The notes under the pieces: model-generated | Told to the model about the DNA's origin: nothing | Databases searched by the model: none | What the model saw: only the letters and a program-made list of their open reading frames with translations | Made by a program: the position numbers and the translations under genes | In this document: one piece after another, positions 17,728 to 25,691 of the stretch | Position numbering within the stretch: position 1 is the stretch's first letter | Layout of the letters: every line of letters begins with the position of its first letter | Assembly (NCBI GenBank): GCA_001189335.2 | Contig: LFJH01000002.1 | Span: 1-44,423 of the forward strand | Direction of reading: 5' to 3' | Length of the DNA stretch: 44,423 nucleotides | Source of the DNA: Candidatus Paraburkholderia schumanniana | Lineage (GTDB): Bacteria; Pseudomonadota; Gammaproteobacteria; Burkholderiales; Burkholderiaceae

Positions 17728-18935
17728 TATGCCTTCGAATGTAGCGCAGTACCGGACTCGTCCGGCGGGTTCGGCTGCGAGTTGGGCGATGAAGCGTTAG
17801 GCGATGAAGCGGGCTGCGGATTCGCCGGACTCGCGACAGCGGCACTAGGCGCACCTTCGCCACCGGACGCAACCGGCGCATCGGGCGGAGAGGCATTCGC
17901 ATCGGCCTCCCGCGCGGCCGGCGCGTTCTCCGGTGCGTTCTCTTCCATCGCGCGCACCAGGCGTTCGAGCACGCCATTTTTGACGGCATCATACCCGCGT
18001 TTGATAGCCCACTCAAACCCGAAGACCTCGGCCGAACCGTGGCTTTTGATGACGAGTCCACGCAGGCCGAGCAATGCCGCTCCATTATATTGCGCCGGAT
18101 CGACGCGCTTTTTGAGACGCCTGAGAACGGGCAGCGCGACGAGCGCCATCAGCTTGGAGGCGAAGTTGCGGCTGAACTCTTCCTTGATCATGTCAGCGAG
18201 CATCTTCGCAAGACCTTCGGAGGTCTTCAGCGCGACATTGCCGACGAAGCCGTCGCACACGACGACATCCGTCGTGCCCTTGTAGATGTCGTTGCCTTCC
18301 ACGTTGCCGTAGAAGTTGAGCGTGCTCGCGCGCAAGAGCTCACCCGCGCGCTTGATCGTTTCGTTGCCCTTGATGACTTCTTCGCCGATGTTGAGCAGGC
18401 CGATGGTGGGCCGCTCGCGGCCTTCGATCGCCGACACGAGCGCATGGCCCATCTCGGCGAACTGCAGCAGGTGCTCCGGCTCGCAATCGACGTTGGCGCC
18501 GAGATCGAGCACGGTGGTGTAGCCCTTCTGGCTCGGCATGGCGAAAGCGATGGCGGGACGCTCGATGCCGGCGAGCGTCTTAAGCACGTAGCGGGACACC
18601 GCCATGAGCGCGCCGGTATTGCCGGCGGAAATGCAGGTCTGCGCCTCGCCGTCCTTCACGAGGTTGAGCGCGACGCGCATGGACGAGTCTTTTTTCCTGC
18701 GCAGCGCGACTTCGACCGGGTCGTCCATCGCGACGACCTTGGTCGCGGGAACGACGCTCAGGCGAGGCTCGTCGAGGGCCTTCGACTTCTTGAGCTGTGC
18801 GCGAATTGGCTGCTCGAGACCGACGAGCATCAGGTGTGCGTCGGGATGCGAGCGCACGAAATTGACGGCAGCGGGAACGGTCACGGCCGGACCGTGGTCG
18901 CCTCCCATGCAGTCGATGGTGATCTTTACAGTCAT
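17727..18935 (-). CDS. plsX: Phosphate acyltransferase PlsX
   Basis: PlsX converts acyl-ACP to acyl-phosphate, the acyl donor for the first step of phospholipid synthesis. The 402 residues start [16 protein letters not shown] and include [29 protein letters not shown] and [14 protein letters not shown], all family motifs. From about residue 340 the protein continues as a Pro/Ala/Ser/Asn-rich tail of about 60 residues, including an in-frame 15-bp duplication (17781-17810) encoding repeated ASSPN. The tail is longer than in many relatives and is probably dispensable. The gene overlaps fabH by 1 bp; a terminator-like hairpin separates it from rpmF. Confidence 0.95.
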   Translation of the reverse strand: MTVKITIDCMGGDHGPAVTVPAAVNFVRSHPDAHLMLVGLEQPIRAQLKKSKALDEPRLSVVPATKVVAMDDPVEVALRRKKDSSMRVALNLVKDGEAQTCISAGNTGALMAVSRYVLKTLAGIERPAIAFAMPSQKGYTTVLDLGANVDCEPEHLLQFAEMGHALVSAIEGRERPTIGLLNIGEEVIKGNETIKRAGELLRASTLNFYGNVEGNDIYKGTTDVVVCDGFVGNVALKTSEGLAKMLADMIKEEFSRNFASKLMALVALPVLRRLKKRVDPAQYNGAALLGLRGLVIKSHGSAEVFGFEWAIKRGYDAVKNGVLERLVRAMEENAPENAPAAREADANASPPDAPVASGGEGAPSAAVASPANPQPASSPNASSPNSQPNPPDESGTALHSKA

Positions 18936-18958
18936 GGAACGCGACGAATTTCGGGCAC

Positions 18959-18982
18959 AAAAAAGCGGCAGTGAAATGCCGC
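18959..18982 (-). terminator. Intrinsic terminator between rpmF and plsX
   Basis: On the minus strand GCGGCA (18982-18977) and TGCCGC (18970-18965) form a 6-bp stem with a 6-base loop, followed by TTTTTT (18964-18959). It lies just after rpmF and 24 bp before the plsX start codon. It would separate high rpmF expression from plsX, or act as a partial attenuator. Confidence 0.75.
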
Positions 18983-19073
18983 CTTCTCGTCGTACCGGGA
19001 AAGTGTCAAGAGCGAATGGCGCCCGCCTGCCCGCAAAAGGCTTTCAACGGGCGCTTCGGGCGTCGAGGAACGC

Positions 19074-19253
19074 TTAGTCGTTCTTCGTCTTGACGACTTT
19101 CTTGCCACGATAGTAGCCGTTCGGGCTCACGTGGTGGCGCAGATGCACTTCCCCCGTGCTCGGATCGACAGCCAGCGGAGCCGTCGTGAGGAAGTCGTGG
19201 GAACGGTGCATGCCGCGCTTCGACGGCGACTTCTTGTTTTGCTGAACTGCCAT
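19074..19253 (-). CDS. rpmF: 50S ribosomal protein L32
   Basis: This basic 59-residue protein belongs to the large ribosomal subunit. [20 protein letters not shown] is the classical L32 N-terminus, and [18 protein letters not shown] the C-terminal part. The ATG at 19253 is chosen because similarity begins there; 25 further in-frame codons upstream are not L32-like. The zinc cysteines of some L32 proteins are absent, as in other members of this group. The yceD-rpmF-plsX-fab order is conserved, but yceD here is broken. Confidence 0.96.
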   Translation of the reverse strand: MAVQQNKKSPSKRGMHRSHDFLTTAPLAVDPSTGEVHLRHHVSPNGYYRGKKVVKTKND

Positions 19254-19376
19254 GATTATTCCAGAAAAATTTTGCGAATTAATTCTAACACAGCCCGATC
19301 CGCCGACAGCCCTCGGCCGTTCGGCCATCGGGTGCGCACATCGCGCTACCAGCTTGTTGCGTGCTACAAAACTATT

Positions 19377-20017
19377 TCAGTGCTTCTTGTCGTCGGAGCC
19401 GCCCTGCTTGAGCTTCTCCAGAACGGCAAAAGGATTCGGCTTTTCGTCCTCTTCCGCCGCACCGTGCTCGCCGCTTTCATCGGACTCGTCGTCCGCATCG
19501 CCCGGGAGCAGGCTTTCGTGGACCTCGGGACACACTGTGCTTGGGCACGAGCGGCAAGGACAACAACAACTCCTCTTCGATCAAGTCGACGATATCGAAC
19601 TGGCGGGAGCCCACGATCACTTCGACTTCATCGTCGTCGAGCGGATATTCGTCCGCCCCTTCCTCCGTCGCCACGATCCGATACGTCGCGTCGACATCGA
19701 GATGCTGCGAATACGGCGAAAGACAGCGCTGGCACATGAGCCACACCGAACCGTGCACCGCGAGACGCAGATACGGCTGCGGCGCCTCCGTGCCGTCGTC
19801 CTGCAGTTCCGGCTGGGTCGAGCCCTCGGCTTGCCAGGTAAAAACCGTGTCGCGGTCTGGCACATCCGCCGGCACTTCAGCTAACATGCCTAACATGCGG
19901 GGGCATCTGCGACACGCGCAGCGCGCCGGCCGCCTGCCTACCGCTCTTGGCGAATTCGTAAATGTCGAGCGCGCGCAGATCGGCGGGGCTCGCAGGTTTG
20001 CCAGGATTCTGAGTCAT
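19377..20017 (-). pseudogene. yceD: YceD/DUF177-family protein, two frameshifts
   Basis: YceD proteins are linked to 23S rRNA accumulation and sit upstream of rpmF. Three segments in different frames make up the gene: MTQNPGKPASPADLRALDIY to LRVSQMP; then MLAEVPADVPDRDTVFTWQ, the core LMCQRCLSPY and DIVDLIEEELLLSLPLVPKHSV; then CPEVHESLLPGDADDE to KPNPFAVLEKLK and the stop. The first break is at a run of five G on the plus strand (19899-19903) next to a 9-bp duplication (19881-19898). The second is in an ACACAC dinucleotide run (19530-19535), which appears two bases short. The segment around CQRC is intact. Simple-repeat positions fit slippage but also sequencing error. Confidence 0.8.
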
Positions 20018-20377
20018 GTGCGCTCCTGCTTGGCCTTGCTTGGGTTAGTGCTTCCTTCCGGTGAGCGTTCAGTATGCACTGCGATGGCGTCTTCAGGCAG
20101 GCGCGGCTCGCCCGAATTTGCACCGGGGCGGGCATTCGTGCTTCCTGACCCTTTCAGCTCGTTTTGCGCTCGAAGGCGCCTTCACCGGCGCTTCTACCGC
20201 GCATCTACCGCGCATCTACCGCGCATCTACCGAATTCATCGGCTCGGAACGGACCAGACAGCCACGCACTTGCCGATGAAAACCCAAAATTATATCGGCT
20301 TTATTCTTTCGAGTCAAATACTTAAGCGTACGGCCGCGCGCCATCGTTTTTTCATCCATTTTTGCTGATTTCGCGTT
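20018..20377. other. yceD-maf intergenic region (360 bp)
   Basis: This divergent region should hold the promoters for yceD-rpmF (minus) and maf (plus). AT-rich DNA lies at 20278-20320, just ahead of maf, and is the best place for a promoter, but I see no convincing -35/-10 pair. An 11-bp tandem repeat array lies at 20193-20232. No gene or RNA is recognised. Confidence 0.5.
20193..20232. repeat. 11-bp tandem repeat, 3.6 copies
   Basis: TCTACCGCGCA is repeated perfectly at 20193-20203, 20204-20214 and 20215-20225, followed by the first seven bases of a fourth copy. The period of 11 bp is close to one helical turn. It lies in the intergenic region between yceD and maf. Confidence 0.9.
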
Positions 20378-20974
20378 ATGCCCGAGGCTCAAAACACGCC
20401 AACCCGTCACACGCCACCGCATTCGCTACCGCGCCTGATTCTGGCCCACCCACCGGCGCGAGTTGCTGAGGCGCCTGCGCATCCCTTTCGACGTCACCAC
20501 GCCCGATATCGACGAAATGCCGCTCGCCGGCGAGACGCCCGAGGCGACGGCCGTGTAGCGGACGATGCGCCCGTGCTCGTGATTGGCTCCGATCAGGTCG
20601 CAACCTTCGATGGCCGGCAGATCAGCAAGCCCGGCACGCACGAAAACGCCATCGCGCAGCTTCAGGCGATGCGCGGCCGCAGTGTCGAATTCCACAGCGC
20701 GCTGTGCCTGTTCGACAGCCGCACGGGCGACGCACAATCCGCCGATATCGTCACGCGCGTACGGTTTCGCGACTATTCCGACGCGCAGATCGAAGCCTAT
20801 CTGCGCGCCGAGACGCCTTACGACTGCGCGGGCAGTGCGAAATCCGAGGGGCTGGGCATCGCGCTCCTGGACGCGATCGAATCCGACGACCCGACGGCGC
20901 TGATCGGTCTGCCGCTGATCGCGCTGACCGGCATGCTCATGAAGGCCGGGTATCCCGTTCTGGGGGCGGCATGA
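20378..20974 (+). pseudogene. maf: Maf-family nucleotide pyrophosphatase, deleted and frameshifted
   Basis: Maf/YceF proteins hydrolyse modified nucleoside triphosphates. The C-terminal two thirds are recognisable: DDAPVLVIGSDQVATFDG, SKPGTHENAIAQLQAMRG, TPYDCAGSAKSEGLG and LIGLPLIALTGML. The N-terminus begins PRLILA, but the SSSRYRR signature needed for substrate binding is missing. RRELLRRLRIPFDVTTPD continues in another frame, and a second deletion near 20550 removes roughly the segment LRLSRMKAQAVAE. At least two deletions are therefore present and function is lost. The stop overlaps the start of the next gene (ATGA). Confidence 0.8.
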
Positions 20975-21696
20975 GCGGCGTTCTCTATCTGATTCCCAAC
21001 ACGCTCGGTGAAGGCGACGCCGCCGCGCTGACCCACGTCCTGCCGGAGCCGGTGCGGGCGCAGGCGCAGACGGCCGCGCTCGCGTATTACATCGGCGAAA
21101 ACGCGAAAACGACGCGCGCCTTCCTGAAGAAAGTAGGTACGCTACGGCCGATCCAGGAAATCGAGGTGCGCGAGCTGAACGTGAACACGCCGCCGGGCGA
21201 GATCGACAAATTGCTCGCGCCGATTCTCGCCGGCACCGACGCCGGCCTGGTTTCCGAAGCGGGCTGCCTTGCCGTCGCCGATCCCGGCGCGCTGCTCGTG
21301 CGGCGCGCGCACGAGCGCGGTGTGAAGGTGGTGCCGTTCGTCGGCCCGAGCTCGATCCTGCTCGCGTTGATCGCATCGGGCATGAATGGCCAGAGCTTCG
21401 CCTTCAACGGCTATCTGCCCGTCGATGCCGCCGAGCGCGGCAAGCGACTGCGCGAACTGGAGCAATTGTCGTGCAAGGCCAATCAGACGCAGATTTTCAT
21501 CGAGACGCCCTATCGCAACCGCGCGATGCTCGACACGCTCGTCGCGAGCTGCGCGCCTTCGACGCTGATCTGCGTTGCGGTCGATCTGACGCTGCCGGGC
21601 GAAACCATCGTCACGCGCACAGCGGCGGACTGGAAGAAGAAGACACCGCCGGACCTGCACAAGCGCCCGGCGATCTTTCTATTGCTGGCGTCGTAG
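20971..21696 (+). CDS. SAM-dependent methyltransferase, tetrapyrrole-methylase (RsmI-like) family
   Basis: This 241-residue protein resembles RsmI and related tetrapyrrole-methylase fold enzymes. It starts MSGVLYLIPNTLGEGD and contains DAGLVSEAGCLAVADPGALLV and VPFVGPSSILLALIASGMNGQSFAFNGYL, matching the SAM-binding and substrate regions, then QIFIETPYRNRAM. It is shorter than E. coli RsmI (286) and lacks the usual N-terminal signature for 16S rRNA C1402 methylation, so it is probably a paralogue of unknown target. It overlaps maf by 4 bp and converges on sppA. Intact. Confidence 0.8.
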   Translation: MSGVLYLIPNTLGEGDAAALTHVLPEPVRAQAQTAALAYYIGENAKTTRAFLKKVGTLRPIQEIEVRELNVNTPPGEIDKLLAPILAGTDAGLVSEAGCLAVADPGALLVRRAHERGVKVVPFVGPSSILLALIASGMNGQSFAFNGYLPVDAAERGKRLRELEQLSCKANQTQIFIETPYRNRAMLDTLVASCAPSTLICVAVDLTLPGETIVTRTAADWKKKTPPDLHKRPAIFLLLAS

Positions 21697-21699
21697 CGC

Positions 21700-22698
21700 T
21701 CAGCGCAACTGGAGCTTGTCGCCGAGCGTGAGTGCGCGCATGGCGGCATCCCCGACGGACGCGCCGAAGCGCTTCACGACTCGCTCGCTGATGCTTTCTT
21801 TCTGGGTGTAGTCGACGATATCCGGCTGCTTGATGATCTCGCGCGCGACATAGCCGGCGTCGCCGAAATCGTCGGCGAGACCGAGCTCGACGCTCCTCTC
21901 GCCCGTCCAGAACATGCCGGTGAACATCTGCTGATCATCCTTCAGACGTTTGCCGCGCCCTTGCTTGACTGCGTCGATGAACTGCGTATGGATCTGGTCG
22001 AGCATGTCCTGCGCGTGCGCGACCATCTGCGGCGTCTCGGGCGAGAATGGGTCGAACGCGCCCTTGTTCGCGCCCGACATGTGCATGCGGCGCTGCACGC
22101 CGAGCTTGTCCATCAGGCCGGTGAAGCCGAAGCCGTCCATCAGCACGCCGATCGAGCCGACGATGCTCGCCTTGTTGACGAAGATCTTGTCCGCCGCCGC
22201 CGCGACGTAATAGCCGCCCGACGCGCACATGTCGCCGACGACGACGTAGAGCGGCGTCTTCGGATACTTCGCGCGCAAGCGTCTGATTTCGCCGTAAATG
22301 ATGCCCGCCTGAACCGGACTGCCGCCCGGGCTGTTGATGCGCAGGATCACGCCCGCCGTGTTGTCATCCTCGAAGGCGCGCTGCAGAGCGCCTTCGACGT
22401 TGTCGGCGCTCGCGTCGCTGTTCGCGGAGATTTCGCCCTGCAGGTCGATCAGCGCCGTGTGCTTGCCCGCCTTCACGACGCGATCGCCGGTGAAATCGAA
22501 CACGCCCCACGCGATCAGCGCGATCACCGCGAGAAACAGGAAGCGGAAAAAGATGCGCCAGCGCCGCGCGGCGGGCTGCTCGCGGATCGCCGCCAGCGCG
22601 ATGCGCTCGAGGGCATCGCGCTCCCAGTTCTCGCTGCCGCCCGCGGGCGGACGGGAGCCGGCCCCGTAGGACGAATCGGGCGGAAGATTGTCGGACAT
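21700..22698 (-). CDS. sppA: Signal peptide peptidase SppA (S49 family)
   Basis: SppA is a membrane-anchored serine protease that degrades leftover signal peptides. The 332 residues have a cytoplasmic N-terminus, a membrane segment at about residues 50-68 (FFRFLFLAVIALIAWGVF) and a periplasmic domain. VILRINSPGGSP and the nucleophile motif GDMCASGGYYVAAAAD are clear, with the likely general base lysine in SGANKGAFDPF. It is the short, single-domain type (E. coli's has 618 residues). Its 3' end nearly meets the convergent methyltransferase gene. Intact. Confidence 0.92.
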   Translation of the reverse strand: MSDNLPPDSSYGAGSRPPAGGSENWERDALERIALAAIREQPAARRWRIFFRFLFLAVIALIAWGVFDFTGDRVVKAGKHTALIDLQGEISANSDASADNVEGALQRAFEDDNTAGVILRINSPGGSPVQAGIIYGEIRRLRAKYPKTPLYVVVGDMCASGGYYVAAAADKIFVNKASIVGSIGVLMDGFGFTGLMDKLGVQRRMHMSGANKGAFDPFSPETPQMVAHAQDMLDQIHTQFIDAVKQGRGKRLKDDQQMFTGMFWTGERSVELGLADDFGDAGYVAREIIKQPDIVDYTQKESISERVVKRFGASVGDAAMRALTLGDKLQLR

Positions 22699-22734
22699 GC
22701 GTCGTCTTTTTGTGAATGGAAGGTAAACGGCGAA

Positions 22735-23124
22735 TCAGGCGGGGCGCATTGCGTCGTCGGGTAGCCAGAACACCGCACGACCCTCCGGCGTGTCGCGCTC
22801 CTCGACCGCGACGGGCCGCAGGCGCGCGCCGCAGCACGGACCGCCCACGCATTTGCCGGTATCGGGCTCGTGGATGGCTCCGTGCGTCGCGCACATCAAG
22901 TAGTATAGGCCCGAGCTCTCGAAGAACTGGCCCTCGTTCCAGTCGAGCTCCATCGGCACGTGCGCGCAGCGGTTCAGGTAGCCGTATGGCTTGCCGTCGT
23001 AGCGTACGAAGAACACGACCGCGTCGCCGCTCGCTTCGGCCGCGGGCATGCGCACGCCGGCGCCGCCATCGACGAGTTCATCCGATGCGCATACGCGCAC
23101 CGCGTCCTGCCCGCCCCCGCTCAT
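22735..23124 (-). CDS. Rieske [2Fe-2S] ferredoxin-like protein
   Basis: This is a 129-residue protein with the two Rieske cluster-binding boxes: NRCAHVPMELDW (C-x-H) and YLMCATHGA (C-x-x-H), near residues 58 and 81. GKPYGYLN precedes the first box as in other small Rieske proteins. The partner enzyme is not evident from the neighbourhood. The start ATG at 23124 overlaps the gph stop (ATGA); because gph has a frameshift, the open frame runs artificially upstream into gph, giving a false 353-codon fusion. The gene is otherwise intact. Confidence 0.85.
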   Translation of the reverse strand: MSGGGQDAVRVCASDELVDGGAGVRMPAAEASGDAVVFFVRYDGKPYGYLNRCAHVPMELDWNEGQFFESSGLYYLMCATHGAIHEPDTGKCVGGPCCGARLRPVAVEERDTPEGRAVFWLPDDAMRPA

Positions 23125-23796
23125 GCGTGCTCCCGCAGCCAGCCGGCGAGCGACGCGACGCTGTCCGCGCAGAACTGCGGCCCGAGCGCCGCGAGCGAAT
23201 CCGCCGGATGGGCGCCGTAGGCGACGCCCACGCCCGCCGCGCCCGCATTGATGCCCATTTGCAGGTCGTGCGTGGTATCGCCGATCATGACCGTGCGCGC
23301 CAATGACCGTGCGCGCCAGATCCTGCCCGAGCTCGCGCGTCAGCTCCTGGAGCATCGCGGGGTGCGGTTTCGAGAAGGTCTCGTCCGCGCAGCGCGTGCT
23401 GTCGAAGAGGCTCGTGAGCCGCGATTCATCGAGCGCGCGATTCAGTCCGACGCGGCTCTTGCCCGTCGCGACCGCCCGAAAATAGCCCGGCTCGCGCAAT
23501 TCCTGCAGCAGTTCGCGCACGCCATCGAAGAGTTCGGTCTTCTGGCCCATCGTCAGGAAATGGAAGCGGTAGCGCTCGGCAAGGCGCGGGTAGTCGGACT
23601 GATCGAGCGTCGGCGCGCAGATCTGCAGCGCGTCCTTCAGACCGGGGCCGATCACGTAGCTCGCGGATTCATCGGCGGGCACCGGCAGCCCGAGGTCGCG
23701 GCAAGCGGCCTGAATGCTGCGCGTGATGTGTACGGTCGAATCCATCAGCGTGCCGTCCCAGTCGAAAACGATCAGATCGAATTGCTTGCGCGCCAT
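23121..23796 (-). pseudogene. gph: Phosphoglycolate phosphatase-like HAD gene, broken by a 16-bp duplication
   Basis: Gph removes phosphate from 2-phosphoglycolate. The first part MARKQFDLIVFDWDGTLMDS carries the HAD nucleophile motif DWDGT; YVIGPGLKD, AVATGKSRVGL and FSKPHPAML follow. After GQDLARTV the frame is lost; the continuation MIGDTTHDLQMGINAGAAGVGV, which holds HAD motif IV, lies in another frame and ends at 23121. The shift coincides with a perfect 16-bp tandem duplication (23287-23318). Removal of one copy restores LARTVMIGDTTHD. The broken protein lacks motif IV and would be inactive. It lies 6 bp after rluC. Confidence 0.85.
23287..23318. repeat. Perfect 16-bp tandem duplication
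   Basis: ATGACCGTGCGCGCCA occurs at 23287-23302 and again at 23303-23318 without mismatch, inside gph. Its length breaks the frame. Confidence 0.95.
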
Positions 23797-23802
23797 TTAC
23801 TT

Positions 23803-24807
23803 TTACTCTGTCTCTCGTTGGTCCTGTTTCAGCTGCTCGATGAAACGTCGGCACTCCGCGGGCAGCGGCGCTTCGAGCTGCAGGGGCTCGCCGGTCGCCG
23901 GATGCGTGATCTTCAGCCGATATGCATGCAAAAACATGCGCTTGAGCGATGGTTTCGCGCTCGGCCGCGCCAGTTCCTTGTTCAGGGCGAAGTCGCCGTA
24001 CTTGGCGTCACCGGCGATCGGCAGGCCGAGGCTCGCCATATGGACGCGGATCTGGTGGGTGCGGCCGGTTTTCAGCTCCGCCTCGACCCACGCGTAATCG
24101 CGCCAGCGCTCGATCAGATTGAACACCGTGTGTGACGGCAGCCCGTTTTCCTGGATGCGCCCGCGCCGCTCGCCGTCCGCCACCACATACTTGTGCAGCG
24201 GCGCCTTCACGATGCGCCGGCGGCCCCAGTCGGCGTGCCAGTCGCCGTGCCCGACCGCGTAGTAGCGCTTGTCGATGCGATTCTCACGGATCTGCTTATG
24301 TAGATCGACCAGCGCGGCGCGCTTTTTCGCGAGCATCAGCACGCCGGAGGTCTCGCGGTCTAGCCGGTGCACCAGTTCGAGGAATTTCGCGTGCGGACGT
24401 GCGTTGCGCAACTGCTCGATCACGCCGAACGCGACGCCGCTGCCGCCATGCACCGCGACGCCCGAGGGCTTGTCGATAACGATCAGATGGTCGTCCTCGA
24501 AGAGAATCGGGAATTCAGCGGCGGGCGCGTTCGACGAAACCGGCGCCTCGTCCGGCTGCGCCACACGGATGGGCGGCACGCGCACGAGGTCGCCCTGCTC
24601 CAGCCGGTACGCGGCATCAATGCGGCCCTTGTTCACGCGCACTTCGCCGCTGCGGAGAATCCGGTAAATATGGCTCTTGGGAACACCCTTGCAGACGCGC
24701 AGCAGAAAATTATCTATACGCTGACCGGCCGCCGTTTCATCGACTTCGATCATCGATATCTGCTCGCTCGCGACCTGTTTATGGGATGTTTTGCCTAACT
24801 CATTCAT
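23803..24807 (-). CDS. rluC: 23S rRNA pseudouridine synthase RluC
   Basis: RluC converts uridines 955, 2504 and 2580 of 23S rRNA (E. coli numbering) to pseudouridine. The 334 residues have an N-terminal S4 RNA-binding domain (GQRIDNFLLRVCKGVPKSHI...VRVNKGRI) and the catalytic domain with HRLDRETSGVLMLAKK, whose aspartate is the nucleophile, and LKTGRTHQIRVH. The start at 24807 is the furthest upstream ATG. It is divergent from rne, as in E. coli, and a candidate rne promoter covers its start codon. Intact. Confidence 0.94.
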   Translation of the reverse strand: MNELGKTSHKQVASEQISMIEVDETAAGQRIDNFLLRVCKGVPKSHIYRILRSGEVRVNKGRIDAAYRLEQGDLVRVPPIRVAQPDEAPVSSNAPAAEFPILFEDDHLIVIDKPSGVAVHGGSGVAFGVIEQLRNARPHAKFLELVHRLDRETSGVLMLAKKRAALVDLHKQIRENRIDKRYYAVGHGDWHADWGRRRIVKAPLHKYVVADGERRGRIQENGLPSHTVFNLIERWRDYAWVEAELKTGRTHQIRVHMASLGLPIAGDAKYGDFALNKELARPSAKPSLKRMFLHAYRLKITHPATGEPLQLEAPLPAECRRFIEQLKQDQRETE

Positions 24808-24819
24808 TCTGAATATAAT
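24791..24819 (+). promoter_or_regulatory. Candidate sigma-70 promoter for rne
   Basis: TTGCCT (24791-24796) and a perfect TATAAT (24814-24819) are spaced by exactly 17 bp on the plus strand. The promoter covers the rluC start codon (24805-24807) on the opposite strand. If used, transcription would start near 24826 and give rne a leader of about 865 nt. Confidence 0.6.
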
Positions 24820-25691
24820 TTGCGAGCAGTCTGAAAAGGTTGATGCTTTGGATCAAGCAGCGGTCTCGATTGATCAGACTGTATCGGCGCAAGCGATAAA
24901 CCATCATTTTACTTGCGCCCGAGGTCGGTTGCTCACCCGGAAAATCGAGAGCAACGAGTTGCACGCACGGCGATATCACCGGCGGGGACGGAGCCCACAG
25001 GCGCGTTCGGTCGAGTCGATCGCCGGTCGGTAACGGATTTTTGGTCAAAAAGAATTTTATCGGCGAGACGCGACGGCGCCCGGGCGTAAATGCCCGCCGC
25101 CAGCCTGCATCGGACCCGCTGTCGAGCGGGAGAAAAGGCAAATCGATGCTCGCCGGTTTTGCGAACAACTCACGGCGAAAGTTGCTGCTGCGCTGATTTC
25201 TGCGAAGCGCGACGCCGCCGCAAAGAGGCGAGACACCTGGCCGCCAGCCGACGGGAGCAATCCGAGCACGCGGCGGTGCCGGCGCGGCATGGCAGCACAG
25301 AGGATCGGTCACGAAGCATCGCGCCGGTTTGCGCGAGACCGCTCTTCCTTGCGGCCATCGTTGGAGGAATCAGGCTCTGTTGCTAAGAGCGCGGGTCGGT
25401 TCGGCGCGTCCATTTTGAGACGCGGAGCCGCCGCGCCGCCGTTCATCCTCGCCGCACGGCTCCCCGGCGCCTCGCCGTTGCTTCGCATGCGCCCCACGGC
25501 ACGGCTGCCCGTTCGGCAGCCTGCGCCTGCTTTCGGCAATTCTCCCGCCAGAAGTCCCGCTCCAGCGCGCTTTGTGACAACACACAATAAAGCGTGGCAC
25601 GCCCACCTTCCCGCTTCGCGCGCGTGACCTTTGCGGTCACTGACGCCGATTCGCCTGACGAGGGAGGACGGAGCCGCTCTGGAGCCGTTTC
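24820..25691 (+). other. Long rne leader region
   Basis: No protein-coding gene is evident in these 870 bp. Short hairpins are visible: GGCTGCC/GGCAGCC (25503-25509 with 25515-25521) and GTGACC/GGTCAC (25624-25629 with 25635-25640); CCGCT/AGCGG lies near 25110. E. coli RNase E controls its own mRNA through a structured 361-nt leader, so a similar autoregulatory role is plausible here, but this leader is much longer and I recognise no specific element. A further weak promoter may lie nearer to rne. Confidence 0.5.

Noticed and set aside
22735-23796. A 353-codon HAD-Rieske fusion enzyme
   Set aside because: The frame continues only because of the 16-bp duplication; a normal gph end and Rieske ATG overlap are present at 23121-23124.
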